Assembly (NCBI GenBank): GCA_964428185.1
Contig: CAYRXH010000003.1
Span: forward strand, 15,128 to 79,127
Origin: CAYMAZ01 sp964428185
Lineage (GTDB): Bacteria > Bacteroidota > Bacteroidia > Bacteroidales > DTU049
Length of the DNA: 64,000 nt
Reading direction: 5' to 3'
The position numbers and the translations under genes were made by a program. A model generated the notes under the pieces. That model made no database searches. It worked only from the letters and a program-made list of their open reading frames with translations, and had not been told where the DNA came from. This document shows, piece after piece, positions 1-8,240 of the stretch. The stretch's first letter is position 1. Every line of letters begins with the position of its first letter.

Positions 1-202
1 CAGAAATTTCCCAGTGCTGCTGAACCCCCTGTATTTCAGATCCGTTTGATCCACTGTTGGCCTGACAAGCAACCTGTCCAACAGAAAAACTCACTGAACC
101 CCCAGTTCCTGATGCATTTCCGCCGCAGGGAACTACAGCCTGCTGTGAATGTACAAAATCAAAAATCAATACTAGCCAGCCAAACAAGAACAGTTTCTTC
201 AT
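1..202 (-). CDS. N-terminus of a secreted surface protein, probable T9SS client (partial)
   Basis: Only the first 67 codons are inside the window; the gene runs off the left edge. It opens with a short signal peptide (MKKLFLFGWLVLIF, then a segment ending in HSQ). The mature part contains GGNASGTGGSVSFSVGQV followed by a GVQQHWEIS-like end. In Bacteroidota this block is the standard N-terminus of secreted proteins that carry a C-terminal type IX secretion sorting domain; the C-terminus is not visible here, so export by T9SS is an inference. Two Cys (in VPCGG and VACQ) sit where I would expect Ser or Tyr in relatives. The start is the only ATG in front of the signal peptide. Confidence 0.65.
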   Translation of the reverse strand, partial: MKKLFLFGWLVLIFDFVHSQQAVVPCGGNASGTGGSVSFSVGQVACQANSGSNGSEIQGVQQHWEIS

Positions 203-303
203 AACAATGGATTTTTAGAAGAAATATAATAATATTTCTTACAAAACTCTGAAAATGAGAAAAATCTGTAAACAACAATAAAAAACAGTAAATAAAACTG
301 TAA

Positions 304-642
304 TTATATCAGCACTGACACTTTCTGCATTTCACCCCCCAGGGGAGGATTCATTTTGGAAATCCTAACCGTAACATCCTCTGCTTGGGGAAACTTTTCA
401 ATAATTGATTGTTTGATCCTCAAGCCCACGTTCTCTATCAGATTTGATGTTTTTTTCATTTCTCCGGCAACAATATCATAGACTGTCTGATAGTTCAGAG
501 CATCCCTGATGTCGTCTGATTCTGCAGGAACCGATACATCACAAACAATGTGAACATCAACCAGAAAATGAATACCAACTTTTTTTTCTTCTTCAGAACA
601 TCCGTGAAAAGCATAAAACTTCATTCCTTCAAGAGAGATCAT
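304..642 (-). CDS. folB: dihydroneopterin aldolase
   Basis: Encodes 112 residues, normal size for FolB, which converts 7,8-dihydroneopterin to 6-hydroxymethyl-dihydropterin plus glycolaldehyde in folate synthesis (cytoplasm). Recognisable blocks are the N-terminal ISLEGMKFYAFHG, the central ALNYQTVYDIV, and the C-terminal RISKMNPPLGGE, which carries the conserved catalytic-region Lys. The frame stays open upstream, but the start at 642 is the one downstream of a TAnnTTTG promoter box and matches family length. It is divergent from glnS. Other pterin genes (queD-like, folE) lie about 18 kb away rather than next to it. Confidence 0.9.
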   Translation of the reverse strand: MISLEGMKFYAFHGCSEEEKKVGIHFLVDVHIVCDVSVPAESDDIRDALNYQTVYDIVAGEMKKTSNLIENVGLRIKQSIIEKFPQAEDVTVRISKMNPPLGGEMQKVSVLI

Positions 643-662
643 AATAATATTGATGTTTGCTG

Positions 663-670
663 CAAAGGTA
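663..670 (-). promoter_or_regulatory. Bacteroidota -7 box (TACCTTTG) for folB
   Basis: The minus strand reads TACCTTTG, an exact TAnnTTTG match, 20 bases upstream of the chosen folB ATG. No convincing -33 TTTG was found at standard spacing. It sits back to back with the glnS promoter. Confidence 0.55.
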
Positions 671-725
671 AGATTTTTAAGAAAAGCCCGTTTGTCCTGA
701 ATAAAAAAGTTGAAAAAAAACAACG

Positions 726-733
726 TAAATTTG
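726..733 (+). promoter_or_regulatory. Bacteroidota -7 box (TAAATTTG) for glnS
   Basis: TAAATTTG matches TAnnTTTG and lies 30 bases before the glnS ATG at 764. The longer open frame that begins at 710 would start upstream of this box, which argues for the internal ATG. Confidence 0.55.
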
Positions 734-763
734 CACCCTGATAAACAACAGATTTCTTTCAAT

Positions 764-2455
764 ATGAACACAAATGATCCTGAAGAAAACAAGCCAGTAA
801 AGAACTTTATTGAGCAACTGATAGACGAAGACCTGGCAACAGGGCGCTACAACAAAGTACACACCCGTTTTCCGCCTGAACCCAACGGGTTTTTGCATAT
901 CGGGCATGCCAAATCAATCTGTCTGAACTTCGGACTTGGAAAAAAATATGGCGGATTAACCAATCTCCGTTTTGACGACACCAATCCTGAAAAGGAAGAC
1001 ACCACCTATGTGGAAGGGATCATGGAAGATGTGAGATGGCTTGGCTTTGACTGGGAAGAACGGTTGTATTATGCTTCGGATTATTTTCAGCAATTGTATG
1101 ACTGGGCTGTGGAACTTATTAAAAAGGACAAAGCCTATGTTTGTTTTTTATCTGCTGAAGATGTGAGTAAAACCCGCGGAACAGTTACTTCTGCTGGTCA
1201 AAACAGTCCCTACAGAAATACTTCTGTTGAAGAAAATCTGCAGTTGTTTGAAAAGATGAAGCACGGTGAATACAAAGAAGGAGAATGTACTCTTAGAGCA
1301 AAAATTGATATGGCTCATCCCAATATGCTGATGAGAGATCCTGTGTTATACAGAATCAACTATACTGCTCATCACAGAACCGGCACAGACTGGTGTATTT
1401 ACCCAACTTATGATTATGCCCACGGTCAAAGCGATTCTCTTGAAGGAATAACACATTCGATCTGCACTCTGGAGTTTGAAGTGCATCGCCCGTTATACAA
1501 CTGGTTTATTGAAACTCTGGAAATATATGCACCTCGTCAGATAGAATTTGCCCGCCTCAATCTTACCTATACCGTGATGAGTAAAAGAAAACTCCTCCGG
1601 CTTGTTCAGGATGGCCTCGTATCTGGCTGGGATGACCCAAGAATGCCGACAATCTGCGGACTCAGACGAAGAGGCTATACTCCTTCATCAATTCGCACTT
1701 TTGCTGAAAAGGTGGGCGTTGCAAAAAGAGACAACACCATTGATCTGTCTCTGCTTGAGTTTTGTCTTCGTGAAGAGCTGAACAAAACTGCCAATAGATA
1801 TATGGTAGTCATCAATCCCATAAAACTTGTTATAACAAATTATCCTGAAGGACAGGAAGAGGAGCTTGAGGCAATCAATAATCCGGAGTTTCCTGATCAT
1901 GGCAGCAGAAAAGTCCCCTTTAGCAGGGAACTGTACATCGAGCAGGAAGATTTTGCTGAAGTGCCTCCGCCAAAATACTTCAGACTTGCACCAGGACAGG
2001 AAGTGCGTCTAAGATATGCCTATTTTATTAAATGCACCGATGTAATTAAAGATTCTGATGGAAATATTACAGAGGTTCACTGCACCTATGATCCTGCAAG
2101 CAGGGGCGGCAACAGCCCTGACGGCAGAAAAGTCAAAGGCACTCTGCACTGGGTTTCCATCAAACATGCCAAACATGCAGAAGTCAGATTGTATGATCGT
2201 TTGTTCTCTCAGGAAAACCCTGAAGATGTTGAAGAAGGTGAAGATTTTATCAAGTATCTGAGTCCTGAATCCCTGATCACAAAAACTGCTTTTTGCGAAC
2301 CTGCATTGCTTGAAGCGGCAAAAGGTACGTTTACCTGTCAGTTTGAAAGAGTGGGCTATTTTTGTACTGATAAGGATCATACAAATGAAAGACCTGTATT
2401 CAACAGAATTGTGATGCTGAAAGATCCCTGGGCAAAAATGCAACAGAAGAGATAA
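764..2455 (+). CDS. glnS: glutaminyl-tRNA synthetase
   Basis: A 563-residue class I aminoacyl-tRNA synthetase that charges tRNA-Gln with glutamine using ATP. The HIGH signature is at residues 45-48 within PPEPNGFLHIGHAK, and the KMSKS loop appears as MSKRK near residue 272. The catalytic Rossmann domain is followed by the all-beta anticodon-binding region (roughly residues 340-560), with typical GlnRS text such as RFDDTNPEKE and FEVHRPLYNW. Length is close to the usual 550-560. The start is set by the upstream -7 box. A tRNA-Gln gene with a U1-A72 first pair, which GlnRS prefers, lies about 90 bases downstream. Direct charging by GlnRS implies the cell need not depend on GatCAB for Gln-tRNA. 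Confidence 0.96.
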   Translation: MNTNDPEENKPVKNFIEQLIDEDLATGRYNKVHTRFPPEPNGFLHIGHAKSICLNFGLGKKYGGLTNLRFDDTNPEKEDTTYVEGIMEDVRWLGFDWEERLYYASDYFQQLYDWAVELIKKDKAYVCFLSAEDVSKTRGTVTSAGQNSPYRNTSVEENLQLFEKMKHGEYKEGECTLRAKIDMAHPNMLMRDPVLYRINYTAHHRTGTDWCIYPTYDYAHGQSDSLEGITHSICTLEFEVHRPLYNWFIETLEIYAPRQIEFARLNLTYTVMSKRKLLRLVQDGLVSGWDDPRMPTICGLRRRGYTPSSIRTFAEKVGVAKRDNTIDLSLLEFCLREELNKTANRYMVVINPIKLVITNYPEGQEEELEAINNPEFPDHGSRKVPFSRELYIEQEDFAEVPPPKYFRLAPGQEVRLRYAYFIKCTDVIKDSDGNITEVHCTYDPASRGGNSPDGRKVKGTLHWVSIKHAKHAEVRLYDRLFSQENPEDVEEGEDFIKYLSPESLITKTAFCEPALLEAAKGTFTCQFERVGYFCTDKDHTNERPVFNRIVMLKDPWAKMQQKR

Positions 2456-2502
2456 AACAGACGGTGGTTTCTATTTTTCCGGAGCAATTTTTTTTTGATT
2501 TT

Positions 2503-2535
2503 TTTGTGATTAGATAAAAAAAATTAATACTTTTG
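2503..2535 (+). promoter_or_regulatory. promoter for tRNA-Gln (TTTG ... TACTTTTG)
   Basis: TTTG at 2503-2506 and TACTTTTG at 2528-2535 are 21 bases apart, matching the Bacteroidota -33/-7 arrangement. The tRNA 5' end lies 10 bases after the -7 box, so the primary transcript would start almost at the mature end. Confidence 0.6.
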
Positions 2536-2544
2536 CACACACAA

Positions 2545-2617
2545 TGTCCGATGGTGTAACTGGCAACACGTCTGACTCTGAATCAGAAGAGTCTAGGTTC
2601 GACCCCTAGTCGGACAA
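2545..2617 (+). tRNA. tRNA-Gln (anticodon CTG)
   Basis: A complete cloverleaf. Acceptor arm TGTCCGA pairs with TCGGACA (2610-2616), discriminator A at 2617. The anticodon stem TCTGA/TCAGA encloses the loop CTCTGAA with anticodon CTG at 2578-2580. The T arm is CTAGG-TTCGACC-CCTAG. The 3' CCA is not encoded. The T1-A72 pair is typical of bacterial tRNA-Gln. It reads CAG codons and lies beside glnS, its synthetase. Confidence 0.95.
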
Positions 2618-2619
2618 CA

Positions 2620-2648
2620 AAAGCCGCAGTAAAAGCTGCGGTTTTTTT
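2620..2648 (+). terminator. intrinsic terminator after tRNA-Gln
   Basis: CCGCAG (2624-2629) pairs with CTGCGG (2636-2641) around a TAAAAG loop, extended by G-T and A-T pairs, and is followed directly by seven T. Confidence 0.85.
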
Positions 2649-2649
2649 A

Positions 2650-2657
2650 TATTTTTG
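2650..2657 (+). promoter_or_regulatory. -7 box (TATTTTTG) for aspartate kinase
   Basis: TATTTTTG lies just after the tRNA terminator and 18 bases before the ATG at 2676. This excludes the in-frame TTG at 2655 as the start. Confidence 0.5.
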
Positions 2658-2675
2658 CATCAAATCAGATATTCG

Positions 2676-3953
2676 ATGATACGGGTTTTTAAATTTGGAG
2701 GTGCTTCTGTTAAAGATGCTGACGCAATCAGAAATGCCGTAAGAATTATTCAGGAACAAAGAAAGGGGGCGTCAGTGTTGCTCGTGGTTTCGGCAATGGG
2801 AAAGATGACTAATGCATTTGAGGATCTTCACAAACACTGGTTTTCAGGTGAAAACACCACTGCAGCCCTGCAAAAAATTAAATCTTTTCATACGGATATC
2901 ATACAGCAACTATTCGACAAAAACCACAAAGTCTGGTCCGAAACTGAGACACTTTTTAACGAGATCGACGTGTTTCTTTCTGCTCCCCCTGTAGCTCCTG
3001 ATCTTTTTGATCGAACCTATGACTCACTTATTCCTTTTGGAGAGCTTCTTTCTTCATGCATCCTCGTAAATTATGCAACAGAAAATCTGAAGAATGTGTC
3101 TGCTGTTCAGGCCTGTGAGTTAATTTTTGCAGATGATTTATGGAGAGAAGGTAGAATACATTGGCAAAAAACAACCGACACCATCAGAAAACACTTGTTA
3201 CCCAAACTGCAATCATCACAATCAGCAGTTGTTATTACTCAGGGATTTGTTGCACGGTCCTCATCAGGACAGATGATCACGCTCGGAAGAGAGGGCAGCG
3301 ATTTTTCGGCATCAGTGTTTGCCTATGCTCTTGAGGCTCACGACGTGACAATCTGGAAGGATGTGGCCGGACTTTTTAATGCCGACCCCAAGGCATTTGA
3401 TGATGTTACACTTATTCCCCATCTTTCCTATCACGAAGCTGTGGAACTGGCCTATTACGGACAGTCAATTATTCACCCCAAAACAATTAAACCTCTTCAA
3501 AACAAAAACATTCCACTGTATATTAAGTCTTTTATCAACCCCGAACTTCCCGGAAGCCTCATTGATGAAAATTCAGCAGATGATACTAATATTCCGTGTT
3601 TTATTGTTAAACAGAACCAGGTGCTCGTGTCTGTTTCACCCAAAGATTTTGCTTTTATCAATGAACACAATCTGAGTGAAATCATAAACCAGCTGGCACA
3701 ATCTCGAATCAGAATGAATGTGATGCAGAACAGTGCCATCAGTTTCTCGTTCTGTGCAGACTTCAACAAATTTAAAATGACAGAATTATTAAAACTACTG
3801 CAGGAAAATTACTTCGTTAGATATAACCCTGAACTCCAACTTATTACTATCAGAAACTATGATGAACACATAATTAGCAGACTTACTCAGGGCAAAAAAA
3901 TATTTCTTGAACAAAGATCACGTACCACAGTTCAGCTGGTAACAGCTATGTGA
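2676..3953 (+). CDS. aspartate kinase
   Basis: A 425-residue monofunctional aspartokinase that phosphorylates L-aspartate, the first step to lysine, threonine, methionine and diaminopimelate. The amino-acid-kinase domain begins with KFGGASV at residues 6-12 and contains TLGREGSDFSAS (family text GRGGSD) and GQSIIHPKTI. The C-terminal part from about residue 300 fits a pair of divergent ACT regulatory domains, where end-product inhibition normally acts. There is no homoserine dehydrogenase fused. It is transcribed alone from its own -7 box between a terminator and decayed DNA. Which paralogue (lysC, thrA-like) it is cannot be told from sequence alone. Confidence 0.9.
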   Translation: MIRVFKFGGASVKDADAIRNAVRIIQEQRKGASVLLVVSAMGKMTNAFEDLHKHWFSGENTTAALQKIKSFHTDIIQQLFDKNHKVWSETETLFNEIDVFLSAPPVAPDLFDRTYDSLIPFGELLSSCILVNYATENLKNVSAVQACELIFADDLWREGRIHWQKTTDTIRKHLLPKLQSSQSAVVITQGFVARSSSGQMITLGREGSDFSASVFAYALEAHDVTIWKDVAGLFNADPKAFDDVTLIPHLSYHEAVELAYYGQSIIHPKTIKPLQNKNIPLYIKSFINPELPGSLIDENSADDTNIPCFIVKQNQVLVSVSPKDFAFINEHNLSEIINQLAQSRIRMNVMQNSAISFSFCADFNKFKMTELLKLLQENYFVRYNPELQLITIRNYDEHIISRLTQGKKIFLEQRSRTTVQLVTAM

Positions 3954-4877
3954 AAAATTAACAGATTTTGAATTTATGTTAATTATTAATACGTATGCAG
4001 AAAATAACTTTTCCAACAGTTTTTTATATCTTCTGATGAAAATAATCATCGGAACACAGGAATCTCAAAATCAGAATCAGAACCGGAAATCAGACAAACC
4101 TATTTCTGTTTTTACAAAATTATTCAGACCCTCAGACGAATACAGCTTAAAAGGTGATTATGAAAAAGCCATACAGAATGATTTCTCGATTCTGAGAATG
4201 GCAGAAGCACTGATTCTGTTGGATGAAATAGGAAGAGCATATAATAACATCGGGATCAATCCCTTGAATATTTTCAAAAAGGGGCAGGAATCAGAATGAT
4301 GTTGCGTGACACCATAAGGCTGGCAGATACAAACTGCAATTTGGGAATGCTGTATGATGATATGAAATTTCATATCTTTAGTGTGCAAAATGGACAAATT
4401 CAGCAATTAACACCCACTCCCTTATTTAATCAGGCATATATCGGCTTTGTAATTCCCCATATTTTTTTAAGTTTAATCACTTTTTTTATGGAATTTTGTT
4501 CATCAGAAACATTTTTTATGGATTTTTCTTCCAAAAGAAAGAAAAACACCGATGAATTAGCAATATCCAACAGCTTATATGTAGTTTTTTTAGTCAACAT
4601 TCTGCATTTTCCAAAATCAAGTGCCAGAATAAATTAAAAATTATTCCAACATTTTGTCTTGGATATTACAAAATGGAGCATTTTTTTGTGGGCTATGAAG
4701 TCATTGTGTGTTTAAAAAATTTGAGTTTTCGTTTTTTTGATACCGGTAAGTATTTAGAAGTATCTGATATTCATAAAAGAAAAGAATTTTCTTTTAATTT
4801 TATTTGGCGGATAGAGTTTCATTCGCTTATGAGACAAAAATGCGCACAAATATAAATATACAGGCAATTACACCGAC
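3954..4877. other. intergenic stretch without an intact gene
   Basis: About 900 bases with short, poorly coding frames in several phases. Apart from a probable TPR-gene remnant (3976-4637) I see no RNA gene, promoter set or terminator. The second half is T-rich on the plus strand and looks like decaying sequence. Confidence 0.6.
3976..4637 (+). pseudogene. remnant of a TPR-repeat protein
   Basis: One frame contains LKGDYEKAIQNDFSILR and, a little later, EIGRAYNNIG, which resemble the two helices of TPR units seen in Bacteroidota TPR-sensor proteins. The repeats are out of register, the frame stops at 4299, and a second frame beginning at 4296 soon loses any resemblance. No signal peptide or catalytic domain is left. 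I read this as a decayed fragment; a short expressed protein is less likely because both frames lack a promoter box and end in low-complexity text. Confidence 0.4.
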
Positions 4878-5459
4878 TTAAATTCTCAGGCAAATCTTCT
4901 TTTTCATCAGAAGCCACCAGAACACCCCAATCCCTATGCCGATGACACATCCTGCCAACACATCAGATGGATAATGAACACCCAGATATACTCTTGAATA
5001 ACAATTCAGTAGGGTATAAATGACCAATATGGGCACCAGCCAACTTATCTTTCTGAAAAAAACCAGAATTCCTGAGGTTGCAACAGCAGCAGTGTTTGTA
5101 GCATGGGAAGAAACAAATCCGTATTTTCCTCCACATTTTTCATTTACAAGATGCAGGAGATCTCTTATTTCAAGATTATGACAAGGACGGTATCTCAAAA
5201 ACACATTTTTAAACAGATGTACAGACACAAGATCGGCCGAAATGACAGCAAGCAGAAAAAGAGCAACAACCCACAATGATTTTTTGCCGTAAATTTTCCA
5301 CACATAATACAAAAGCAACAGATACAGTGGTATCCAGATATACTTGTTGCTCACTCCATACATCACCACATCCCAGAAGTTGCTGTACATTCCATTTATT
5401 GCCAGAAGCAACTTTCTGTCAAGCATTTCCAGTGTATCAATGAAACTGAGAATGATCAT
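4878..5459 (-). CDS. PAP2-family membrane phosphatase
   Basis: A 193-residue integral membrane phosphatase of the PAP2 type. The three catalytic motifs are present: K84-x6-R91P92, SSHA at 117-120 (family PSGH, here with Ser for Pro and Ala after His), and SRVYLGVHYPSD at 155-166. Hydrophobic segments near 40-55, 61-82, 122-150 and 168-186 fit a multi-pass protein with the active site facing the periplasm. Likely substrates are lipid phosphates such as undecaprenyl pyrophosphate or phosphatidic acid; this cannot be fixed from sequence. Its ATG overlaps the obgE stop (ATGA), so it is the last gene of the hpt-adk-obgE operon and probably translationally coupled. Confidence 0.9.
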   Translation of the reverse strand: MIILSFIDTLEMLDRKLLLAINGMYSNFWDVVMYGVSNKYIWIPLYLLLLYYVWKIYGKKSLWVVALFLLAVISADLVSVHLFKNVFLRYRPCHNLEIRDLLHLVNEKCGGKYGFVSSHATNTAAVATSGILVFFRKISWLVPILVIYTLLNCYSRVYLGVHYPSDVLAGCVIGIGIGVFWWLLMKKKICLRI

Positions 5460-6454
5460 ATAGTGAAACGGTTAAGGACAGACCAGAGTTTGTCTTTCAG
5501 TTCCGAGATGCCGGCACCTGTATGTGAGGAAATGAACAAGGGATGGTATTTTTCCAGTTTCTTTCTTAGTTTTGTCAGTTCCTCCTCATGAGTGAGGTCG
5601 CATTTGGTAATTGCAAGTAAAAAATCCTTATCTGCAAGTTCAGGATTATACATTTTCAATTCGTTCTGAAGAATTTTGAATTCTTTGATAATGTTTTCTG
5701 AATCAACAGGGACCATATACAATAGCAGAGAATTTCGTTCAATGTGTCTTAGAAACCTCAATCCCAGTCCTTTACCCTTGTGTGCTCCTTCAATAATTCC
5801 GGGAATATCAGCCATTACAAAGGATTTAAAATCTCTGTATTGCACCATTCCGAGATTTGGTGTGAGAGTTGTAAATGGATAATCAGCAATTTTTGGCTTT
5901 GCGGCAGAGATGACTGAAAGCAGGGTTGATTTCCCCGCGTTGGGAAAGCCCACCAGTCCAACATCGGCAAGAATTTTCAGTTCAAAGAGAACTCCCATTT
6001 CAATGCCTTCTTCACCGGGCTGAGCAAACCTGGGAGTTTGTAGAGTAGAGCTCTTAAAGAACTCATTTCCCATGCCTCCGCGCCCTCCGGCAAAAAGAAT
6101 TTTCTCTTCTCCATGTTCAAGAATTTCAAGAAGAAACTCCCCTGTTTCAGAGTTTTTTACAACTGTTCCCAGCGGAACCTCAATGATCACATTTTTCCCG
6201 TCGGCACCTGTTTTTTTGTTGCCCATGCCACCCTGTCCGTCTTCGGCATACACATGACGAGTGTATCTTAGGTGAAGTAATGTCCACAACTGGCTGTTGC
6301 CCCGGACAATGATATCTCCACCTTTACCGCCGTTTCCCCCATCAGGACCGCCCTTGGGAATATATTTGGCCCTGTAGAAATGCACAGAACCTGCACCACC
6401 ACTGCCCGAACGACATAAAATACTCACATGGTCAACAAAATTTTCGTTTGACAT
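5456..6454 (-). CDS. obgE: GTPase Obg/CgtA, ribosome assembly factor
   Basis: 332 residues. The glycine-rich Obg fold fills about residues 1-158 (GGxGG repeats such as GGPDGGNGGKGG and FAGGRGGMGN). The G domain follows, with G1 GFPNAGKST, G2 TTLTPNLG, G3 DIPG and G4 TKCD. Obg binds the large ribosomal subunit and is essential in most bacteria. The start is the ATG at 6454, 10 bases after the adk stop; upstream in-frame ATGs lie inside adk and would add unrelated residues before the conserved NFVDHV. The C-terminal OCT extension is absent, as in many Bacteroidota proteins. Confidence 0.95.
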   Translation of the reverse strand: MSNENFVDHVSILCRSGSGGAGSVHFYRAKYIPKGGPDGGNGGKGGDIIVRGNSQLWTLLHLRYTRHVYAEDGQGGMGNKKTGADGKNVIIEVPLGTVVKNSETGEFLLEILEHGEEKILFAGGRGGMGNEFFKSSTLQTPRFAQPGEEGIEMGVLFELKILADVGLVGFPNAGKSTLLSVISAAKPKIADYPFTTLTPNLGMVQYRDFKSFVMADIPGIIEGAHKGKGLGLRFLRHIERNSLLLYMVPVDSENIIKEFKILQNELKMYNPELADKDFLLAITKCDLTHEEELTKLRKKLEKYHPLFISSHTGAGISELKDKLWSVLNRFTI

Positions 6455-6464
6455 ACTTCTGCTC

Positions 6465-7052
6465 TCAAGAATTTTTATCACCTCTGACTGTTTCAACAAT
6501 GTTCCGAATATCAGAGGCCACAGAATTGACAGGTCTGTTGCCTTCAACTTCAATCAGTCTGTGGCTTTTTTTGTAATAATTAATCACCGGATGTGTCAGG
6601 GCTCGATACACTTCAAGTCTTTTTTCCATGACTTCAAGATTGTCATCTGTTCTACCGGAATCTTTTCCCCTTTCAAGGACACGTTGTATCAAAACATCTT
6701 CAGGGACAATCATAGAAACAACCAGAGCAATGCGAAGTTCTTTTTTATGAAAGACCTTGTCGAGAGTAGCAGCCTGATCAGGATTTCTGGGAAAGCCGTC
6801 AAAAACAATTCCTGGTGCATCCTGATGTGCAAGGGCATAACGGTACAGTTCACGCATCACAATATTATCAGGGATCAGCAGCCCCCTGTCAATGAATTTT
6901 CTTACCAGATCCCCCATGGCAGTTTGGTTGGCAATTTCCTGTCTGAACAATTCACCTGTTGATAGGTGGAGAAATCCGAATGTATCGGCCACGAGTTTTG
7001 ACTGTGTCCCTTTTCCCGAACCGGGAGGCCCGAAAAGGATCATATTGAACAT
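6465..7052 (-). CDS. adk: adenylate kinase (stand-alone)
   Basis: 195 residues; interconverts ATP + AMP and 2 ADP. P-loop GPPGSGKGT at 8-16, AMP-binding STGELFR and FDGFPRN, and the LID region reduced to a short form with GRTDDN; the expected Arg residues are all present. It is the third adenylate kinase domain in a row: the upstream gene encodes two more in one chain. Only two bases separate the two genes, so they are co-transcribed. This copy looks fully functional and is probably the housekeeping enzyme. Confidence 0.93.
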   Translation of the reverse strand: MFNMILFGPPGSGKGTQSKLVADTFGFLHLSTGELFRQEIANQTAMGDLVRKFIDRGLLIPDNIVMRELYRYALAHQDAPGIVFDGFPRNPDQAATLDKVFHKKELRIALVVSMIVPEDVLIQRVLERGKDSGRTDDNLEVMEKRLEVYRALTHPVINYYKKSHRLIEVEGNRPVNSVASDIRNIVETVRGDKNS

Positions 7053-7054
7053 GC

Positions 7055-8227
7055 TTATCTGATATTTTTAAATGCTTTCTGTATGACCTTTGAAATATTG
7101 GAAAAGATTTCATCTTCATCTCCCACACCATCAAATGCCTGGAGCATGTTCCGTTTTTCATAAAAATCGAGCACCGGTTTGGTAAATTTCTCATACACCT
7201 CAAGTCTGTGAATGATAATATCCATATCCATATCATACACTCTTGCTGTGTCTGTTTTTGCCCTGGCAGTCAGACGTTTTATGGATTGCAATGTGGGAGA
7301 TTTTATTTCATAAACACAGGAAACCCTTGATCCCATTTTCTGAAGCAGCCCTTCGAGGATATATGCCTGTACCAATGTTCCGGGAAACCCTTTAAAAATA
7401 AATCCTTTGGCGCTATGTGATTCCTTGATTTTCCTTTCGATCAGTTTGATGGCAATTTCGTCGGGCACAGGATCTCCTTTTTCGAGGAATGGTTGGGCTA
7501 GACAACCCATTTCAGTACCATTGGCAATTTCATTCCTAATCATTTCACCTGTTGACACATAGACAAGATTGAATTCCTTTGCCAGTTTTTTTGCCTGTGT
7601 TCCCTTACCTGCTCCCGGAGGACCTACAAGAATAATGTTCAGCCAGATATTTTCAAGTTGCTTTTCAATTATAGCATCAACACCTGAAAAGATTTCATCC
7701 ACTGTTCCGGTGCCGTCAACACTGAAAAATTTATTCTGAGCTTTATAAAAATCTGCCACAGGGACGGTTTTGTTTTCATACTCATCAAGTCTGTGGTTAA
7801 TGATTTCCATGCTTCTGTCGTCCGATCGGTTTTCCTTCTCGGCTCGGGCAACCATTCTTGAAATCAGTTCTTCCCGAGGAACATCAAGGCTGATCATACA
7901 AGTCAGACTCATCCCCATTTTCAGCAATAAACCCTCAAGGATATATGCCTGAACCACAGTTCTGGGAAAACCATCAAAAAGAAAACCGTTTGTATCAGTA
8001 CTCATTTTAATTTTTTCTTCGATGATCTGAACGATGATCTCATCCGACACCAGCTTCCCCTGATCAATGGCTTCCTTTGCAATAAGCCCTAGCTTGGTTT
8101 GTTGCTTGATTTCTTCTCTCAGCATATCACCTGTCGAAATATAAGTGAGTTTATATTTTTCAAGCAGCAGTTTGGACTGCGTTCCTTTGCCCGCTCCGGG
8201 CGCTCCGAATAATGCAATATTTATCAT
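7055..8227 (-). CDS. tandem (double-domain) adenylate kinase, second domain degenerate
   Basis: 390 residues made of two head-to-tail adenylate kinase domains. Domain 1 (about 1-190) has P-loop GAPGAGKGT, STGDMLR, FDGFPRT with Arg89, and the short LID NRSDDR, so it should be active. Domain 2 (about 195-390) keeps its P-loop (near residue 200) and STGEMIR, but the FDGFPRT motif has become FKGFPGT (Arg to Gly at residue 283, Asp to Lys) and the LID reads TARVYDMD. That Arg binds AMP in known enzymes, so domain 2 is probably inactive or altered. The two halves still share VQAYILEGLL, pointing to a recent internal duplication. The start at 8227 follows the hpt stop by 13 bases. Confidence 0.9.
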   Translation of the reverse strand: MINIALFGAPGAGKGTQSKLLLEKYKLTYISTGDMLREEIKQQTKLGLIAKEAIDQGKLVSDEIIVQIIEEKIKMSTDTNGFLFDGFPRTVVQAYILEGLLLKMGMSLTCMISLDVPREELISRMVARAEKENRSDDRSMEIINHRLDEYENKTVPVADFYKAQNKFFSVDGTGTVDEIFSGVDAIIEKQLENIWLNIILVGPPGAGKGTQAKKLAKEFNLVYVSTGEMIRNEIANGTEMGCLAQPFLEKGDPVPDEIAIKLIERKIKESHSAKGFIFKGFPGTLVQAYILEGLLQKMGSRVSCVYEIKSPTLQSIKRLTARAKTDTARVYDMDMDIIIHRLEVYEKFTKPVLDFYEKRNMLQAFDGVGDEDEIFSNISKVIQKAFKNIR

Positions 8228-8240
8228 GTCGCTTTTCCTT

